From positions 3,973-67,972 of the forward strand of contig CAZCTY010000002.1 of assembly GCA_964501945.1 (NCBI GenBank): a DNA stretch of 64,000 nt, written 5' to 3'. The position numbers and the translations under genes were made by a program. Positions 60,965-64,000 of this stretch are shown piece after piece (the stretch's first letter is position 1; every line of letters starts with the position of its first letter). Under the pieces are notes generated by a model that was not told the origin of the DNA, did no database searches, and was given only the letters and a program-made list of their open reading frames with translations. Origin of the DNA: 21-14-0-10-32-9 sp964501945 (GTDB taxonomy: Archaea; Nanobdellota; Nanobdellia; Woesearchaeales; 21-14-0-10-32-9).

Positions 60965-62203
60965 TTAAAACTTTTTTATAATAACCGATTTAACAGTGTC
61001 ATGCTCGCTTTCTTTAATCGTGATTAAGACTTTTTGACTATTAATAGAGTATGATTTGTTAACATCAACACTATCAAGACGCTCAGCTAAGAACTTAGAT
61101 ATAGGCTTGAACTCATTAGTAATAGGCAGTGAAACATTGAGCTTTTTATTAATCGTCCTGATAAAAGTTTTACCCTTAACAAGCCACTCACCATTACCCA
61201 AGGATTTGATTAAAGAACTAACACGATCTTCCTCATCATATATATCACCCACTAACTCCTCCAAGATATCCTCAACTGTAACTAAACCAATAACTTTTTT
61301 TCTAGCACCTAAAACAATAGCTAAATGATTATTCCTCTGCTGAAGCTCAGTTAAAATCTCATCAATTTTTTTATGCTTATTTACAAAGTAAACAGGACTC
61401 ATAATAGATTTGAGCTTAACATCATTATTACCCTTATAGATTTCACCCATAACATCATGAATGGTTAACATACCCCGAATTTTTTCCCTACTAGATGCAT
61501 GAATCGGAATCCTAGTAAAACCATGCTCAATTATTAGAGGCGTAGCCTGCTCAACAGACAAGTTCCAATCAAGCGAGAAAATACTACTCGCAGGAGTCAT
61601 AATCTTGTGAACAGAAACATCATCCAATTTGAAAGCCTGTGTGATTATATTTTTCTCATTTTTTTTAATCTCGCCCTCCTTCGCGCCAACATGAACCAAG
61701 TATTTAATCTCGCCCTCAGTTACAAGAGGATCAGGATTCTTATTACCAGATAAGTTATTGACAAGAATGCTCAAATAACTAAAAGCTTTAACAAAAGGAT
61801 AAAATAAATAATACAAAAATACGAGGATAGGCGAGATTGCAAGAGCAATTGTTTTAGAATTGTTTACAACAAAAGTTTTTGGAATTATCTCACCAAAAGT
61901 TAAAATTACAAGAGTCATAACACCAGTGATTAAACTAATACTAGTATTTTGAAAGAAATCAAAGGAAATTTTAGTTGCAAGAGCAGAACTTGCAACGTTA
62001 GTAATATTATTACCAATAAGAATAGTTATCAGAGAATCGTTAGGATTATTTTTGAGCTTTAATAAAGCATGAGAGTTCCTAACATTTTTTTGAGCGAGCT
62101 GCTCAGCTTTTAATTTAGATGTGCCAACTATTGCAACCTCAGAGCCACTGAAAAAAGCAGATAGCGCAATCGTTATTATTATTAAAATAAATTCTCCCTG
62201 CAT
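60965..62203 (-). CDS. CNNM/CorC-like membrane protein (DUF21–CBS–CorC_HlyC)
   Basis: 412 residues. An N-terminal DUF21 membrane region (FFSGSEVAIVGTSKLKAEQL, LTFGEIIPKTFVV) is followed by a CBS pair (HKIMTPASSIFSLDWNLSVE, GLVTVEDILEELVGDIYDEE) and a C-terminal CorC_HlyC transporter-associated domain. The family mediates or regulates magnesium (and cobalt) efflux. GEIIPK is the DUF21 hallmark. It is monocistronic, divergent from the conserved archaeal gene at 62344. Confidence 0.9.
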   Translation of the reverse strand: MQGEFILIIITIALSAFFSGSEVAIVGTSKLKAEQLAQKNVRNSHALLKLKNNPNDSLITILIGNNITNVASSALATKISFDFFQNTSISLITGVMTLVILTFGEIIPKTFVVNNSKTIALAISPILVFLYYLFYPFVKAFSYLSILVNNLSGNKNPDPLVTEGEIKYLVHVGAKEGEIKKNEKNIITQAFKLDDVSVHKIMTPASSIFSLDWNLSVEQATPLIIEHGFTRIPIHASSREKIRGMLTIHDVMGEIYKGNNDVKLKSIMSPVYFVNKHKKIDEILTELQQRNNHLAIVLGARKKVIGLVTVEDILEELVGDIYDEEDRVSSLIKSLGNGEWLVKGKTFIRTINKKLNVSLPITNEFKPISKFLAERLDSVDVNKSYSINSQKVLITIKESEHDTVKSVIIKKF

Positions 62204-62310
62204 TTGAATACTCTAAAAGAGATAGATGAATAAGATTATATAAATAATTTTCTAAAAAAAAGACGAAAAAAATAACAATATAAAAAATAATTTATAGAAA
62301 AAGGGTAAAA

Positions 62311-62320
62311 CTATTTAAAT
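62311..62320 (+). promoter_or_regulatory. TATA box of the 62344 operon
   Basis: CTATTTAAAT is centred ~28 bp upstream of the ATG at 62344, and no ribosome-binding motif lies between, so initiation is probably leaderless. Confidence 0.45.
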
Positions 62321-62343
62321 GAGTTATGATATGATTTTTTTGT

Positions 62344-62826
62344 ATGGCAAAAACTATTTCACGAGACACACCACTCGCAGAAGTTACACTTAGAAAGTAT
62401 GAGAAACCAAGCAGCCTTGAGGGAAGAGAACTTGTACGCAAGTTTTGCTTGAGCATAGGATTACTACAACCAGGAGATTCACGAGACGTAGTAGTTGATG
62501 TCCTGCACGTTTTTTTAAAAAATAAAGGAAAAGAACTAAGCTCTGTTGAAGTTGAGAAATTAGTAATCGAGAATCGAGAAAAACACTCACTAACAATTTT
62601 AGGTGTTGCACCATCAAATATACGGCGACAAATACTAAGACTTAGAGATAGCTTCATATTAGAGAAAAATAGCACAACGTATAGAATAAATGAAGGATCA
62701 CTGCTCAAAGAAATCTTTTTTGAAAAACTTGAAAAATATTATTTTAATTCTATAATGGACCGCGTTAGAGAATACGTTAAAAAAGTAGATAAAGACTTTT
62801 TAGAAGATAGAGAAGATGATAAATAA
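62344..62826 (+). CDS. conserved archaeal protein, possible DNA-binding regulator
   Basis: 160 residues with the strongly conserved-looking opening TISRDTPLAEVTLRKYEKP followed by LEGRELVRKFCLSIGLLQPGDSRDVVVD-type sequence (here in two halves) and a winged-helix-like middle (LGVAPSNIRRQILRLRDSFILEKN). I recall closely similar hypothetical proteins in many archaea, but cannot name a function. Its helical layout suggests a transcription-related factor. It is the first gene of a three-gene run and overlaps the methyltransferase start by 11 bp. Confidence 0.7.
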   Translation: MAKTISRDTPLAEVTLRKYEKPSSLEGRELVRKFCLSIGLLQPGDSRDVVVDVLHVFLKNKGKELSSVEVEKLVIENREKHSLTILGVAPSNIRRQILRLRDSFILEKNSTTYRINEGSLLKEIFFEKLEKYYFNSIMDRVREYVKKVDKDFLEDREDDK

Positions 62827-63385
62827 GAGTTACATCTACGAACCACAAGAAGACTCATACATGCTCAAAGATGCAATAGAAAAATTCTTAAAAAAAAATA
62901 AGTGCGAGCTATGCTTAGACCTTGGATGCGGAAGCGGAATACAAGGAATTAATATGATAGAGCATTGCACAAGAGTTGTTTGCAGCGATGTAAATGAGGA
63001 TGCAATAAAACATGTTAAAAATACTACACGAGATAGAGATGAGATTAAAGTTATAAAATCAAATTTGTTTGATAATTTAAGCGAGTATAAAAAAAGCTTT
63101 GATTTAATCGCATTCAACCCCCCATACCTACCAAGAGAGGAAGATGAGGAAGATGATTTAGCACTTACAAGCGGAGTTGAAGGAATTAATATTACAAAGA
63201 AATTCATAGAAGATAGCAAGGAATACCTTAAAGAAAATGGACGATTAATTTTTGTTGTAAGCTCACTATCAAACGTGCAAGAAGTGCACGAGGCGTTAGA
63301 GAAAAATAATTATGAATACAAAGTTTTAGAGAGCAAACATTTCTTTTTTGAAGATGTTATGATATATGAGGCAAAACCAAAATGA
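62816..63385 (+). CDS. HemK2/Mtq2-type protein glutamine methyltransferase
   Basis: 189-residue SAM-dependent methyltransferase with YEPQEDSYML at the N-terminus, DLGCGSG at 35-41 and the catalytic NPPY at 101-104. In archaea and eukaryotes this short form methylates the GGQ motif of release factor a/eRF1; the bacterial PrmC has an extra N-terminal domain that is missing here. ATG at 62816 lies within the end of the upstream gene; its own stop overlaps the kinase start (ATGA). Confidence 0.85.
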   Translation: MINKSYIYEPQEDSYMLKDAIEKFLKKNKCELCLDLGCGSGIQGINMIEHCTRVVCSDVNEDAIKHVKNTTRDRDEIKVIKSNLFDNLSEYKKSFDLIAFNPPYLPREEDEEDDLALTSGVEGINITKKFIEDSKEYLKENGRLIFVVSSLSNVQEVHEALEKNNYEYKVLESKHFFFEDVMIYEAKPK

Positions 63386-64000
63386 ATAGAGAGTACGCAC
63401 AAAAAATAAATGCAAAGCGAGGGTATTACTCAAAAGGCAAAAGAGGCCTAATATACACAGCAAATTATGATGGTAAAAAGTATGCGATAAAAATAAAAAA
63501 TGATGAGAGCAAAGCACCAAATACTATAAGACGAGAATATGAAAATAATTTAATACTAAACAAAATAGGCATAGGCCCAAAAGTATTTTACTACGATGAG
63601 GAAGAAGATTTTGTTGTACGAGAATTTGTTGATGGAGAAGAATTTTTTGAATGGGTCGATGATGCAAAAAAAGATGAGATAAAAAAATTTTTTGAAGAAT
63701 TACTAATGCAATGCTATAAGATGGATGATATAAAGTTGAATAAGCTTGAGATGAACCACCCCCACAAAGATTTACTAGTTCAAGATAATAAACCAATAAT
63801 AATTGATTTTGAGAGATGCAAAGTAACAATGAAACCAAAAAATGTCACACAAGTAGCCCAATTCATCACATCAAAAAGTGTTAAAGAAAAAATTGAATGC
63901 AAAAACATAATTTTTAACAGAGATAAAATATTAGAACTTGCAGAAGAGTATAAAAAAAATGAAGACAAAAGAGAGAAAACATTTCAAGAAATAATAAAAA
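63382..64000 (+). CDS. atypical Ser/Thr kinase-like protein (COG2112-type), 3' end cut by window
   Basis: The frame runs open to the window end (206 residues seen). A small protein-kinase fold is visible: glycine-rich start GYYSKGKRGLIYTANY, Lys in KYAIKIK, Glu in RREYENN, a catalytic-loop equivalent NHPHKDLLV and the metal-binding DFE of IIIDFERCKV, followed by PKNVTQVAQF. This set fits the predicted archaeal kinases related to RIO and Bud32. The classical HRD Asp is not obvious, so activity is uncertain. It is translationally coupled to the methyltransferase by an ATGA overlap. Confidence 0.7.
   Translation, partial: MNREYAQKINAKRGYYSKGKRGLIYTANYDGKKYAIKIKNDESKAPNTIRREYENNLILNKIGIGPKVFYYDEEEDFVVREFVDGEEFFEWVDDAKKDEIKKFFEELLMQCYKMDDIKLNKLEMNHPHKDLLVQDNKPIIIDFERCKVTMKPKNVTQVAQFITSKSVKEKIECKNIIFNRDKILELAEEYKKNEDKREKTFQEIIK

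Noticed and set aside
1..64000. CRISPR array, insertion sequence, phage or integrase genes, rRNA genes
   Set aside because: I looked for spaced direct repeats, transposase or integrase motifs and conserved rRNA blocks on both strands and saw none.

Overview
The window is a contiguous piece of an AT-rich archaeal chromosome. The archaeal assignment rests on several things: RNA polymerase genes split into A'/A'' and B'/B'' with RpoH, RpoK and RpoL; the exosome–proteasome–SBDS–RNase P gene block; archaeal-type AlaRS, aIF5B, eS6 and L30e; a tRNA-Tyr with a C1:G72 pair and an intron after position 37; and Shine-Dalgarno motifs of the GGTGAT type. Minimal-looking metabolism, dense overlapping genes, class III (pilin-like) leaders and giant secreted proteins suggest a DPANN lineage, perhaps Woesearchaeota or Pacearchaeota. 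That placement is an inference. Most genes lie on the minus strand. The plus strand is visibly A- and C-rich through most genes of either orientation, which suggests a strong replication-linked strand bias. No rRNA, CRISPR array, transposase or phage gene was seen.

Layout. 0-6.3 kb: helical protein of unknown function, lactate-permease-family transporter, membrane phosphoesterase, prepilin-type peptidase, acetate kinase and phosphotransacetylase. 6.3-15.4 kb: transcription/translation cluster (tRNA-Asp, tRNA-Lys, rpoH-B2-B1-A1-A2, L30e, nusA, S12) with an intron-containing tRNA-Tyr upstream. 15.5-23.5 kb: permuted GTPase, secreted papain-like protease, AlaRS, secreted M23 endopeptidase, and an unusual RQC–UvrD–HRDC helicase. 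23.6-28.2 kb: class II ribonucleotide reductase with the repressor NrdR, tandem candidate NrdR boxes, and an HPF-like protein. 28.2-38.9 kb: MetRS operon with zinc-ribbon, DegT-like and METTL5-like genes, an HTH gene, rpoL, UppS, CBS pair, a nucleotidyltransferase–HEPN fusion, CMP kinase, eS6, a predicted nuclease, PadR and RpiB. 38.9-46.2 kb: enolase, PUA-like protein, aIF5B, an Ig-like membrane protein and HerA. 46.2-50.6 kb: exosome block (rpoK, rrp42, rrp41, rrp4, SBDS, psmA, rnp2). 50.7-53.4 kb: lytic-transglycosylase-like protein and two paralogous proteins of unknown function. 53.5-59.8 kb: two very large exported proteins. 59.8-64 kb: AI-2E-type transporter, CorC-like protein, a conserved archaeal regulator-like protein, Mtq2 methyltransferase and a truncated kinase gene.

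Taken together, the cell probably ferments through acetyl-CoA to acetate with ATP gain (Pta/AckA) and may exchange lactate. It makes deoxynucleotides through a bacterial-type B12 reductase under bacterial-style NrdR control. It exports hydrolases (papain, M23, SLT) and giant surface proteins. The most notable signals are (1) a pair of NrdR boxes 31 bp apart upstream of nrdR-nrdJ in an archaeon, (2) two peptidoglycan-active enzyme folds in an organism class without peptidoglycan, (3) the giant exported protein pair, (4) the MntA/HepT-like single-chain fusion, and (5) loss of two structural zinc sites in RNA polymerase.
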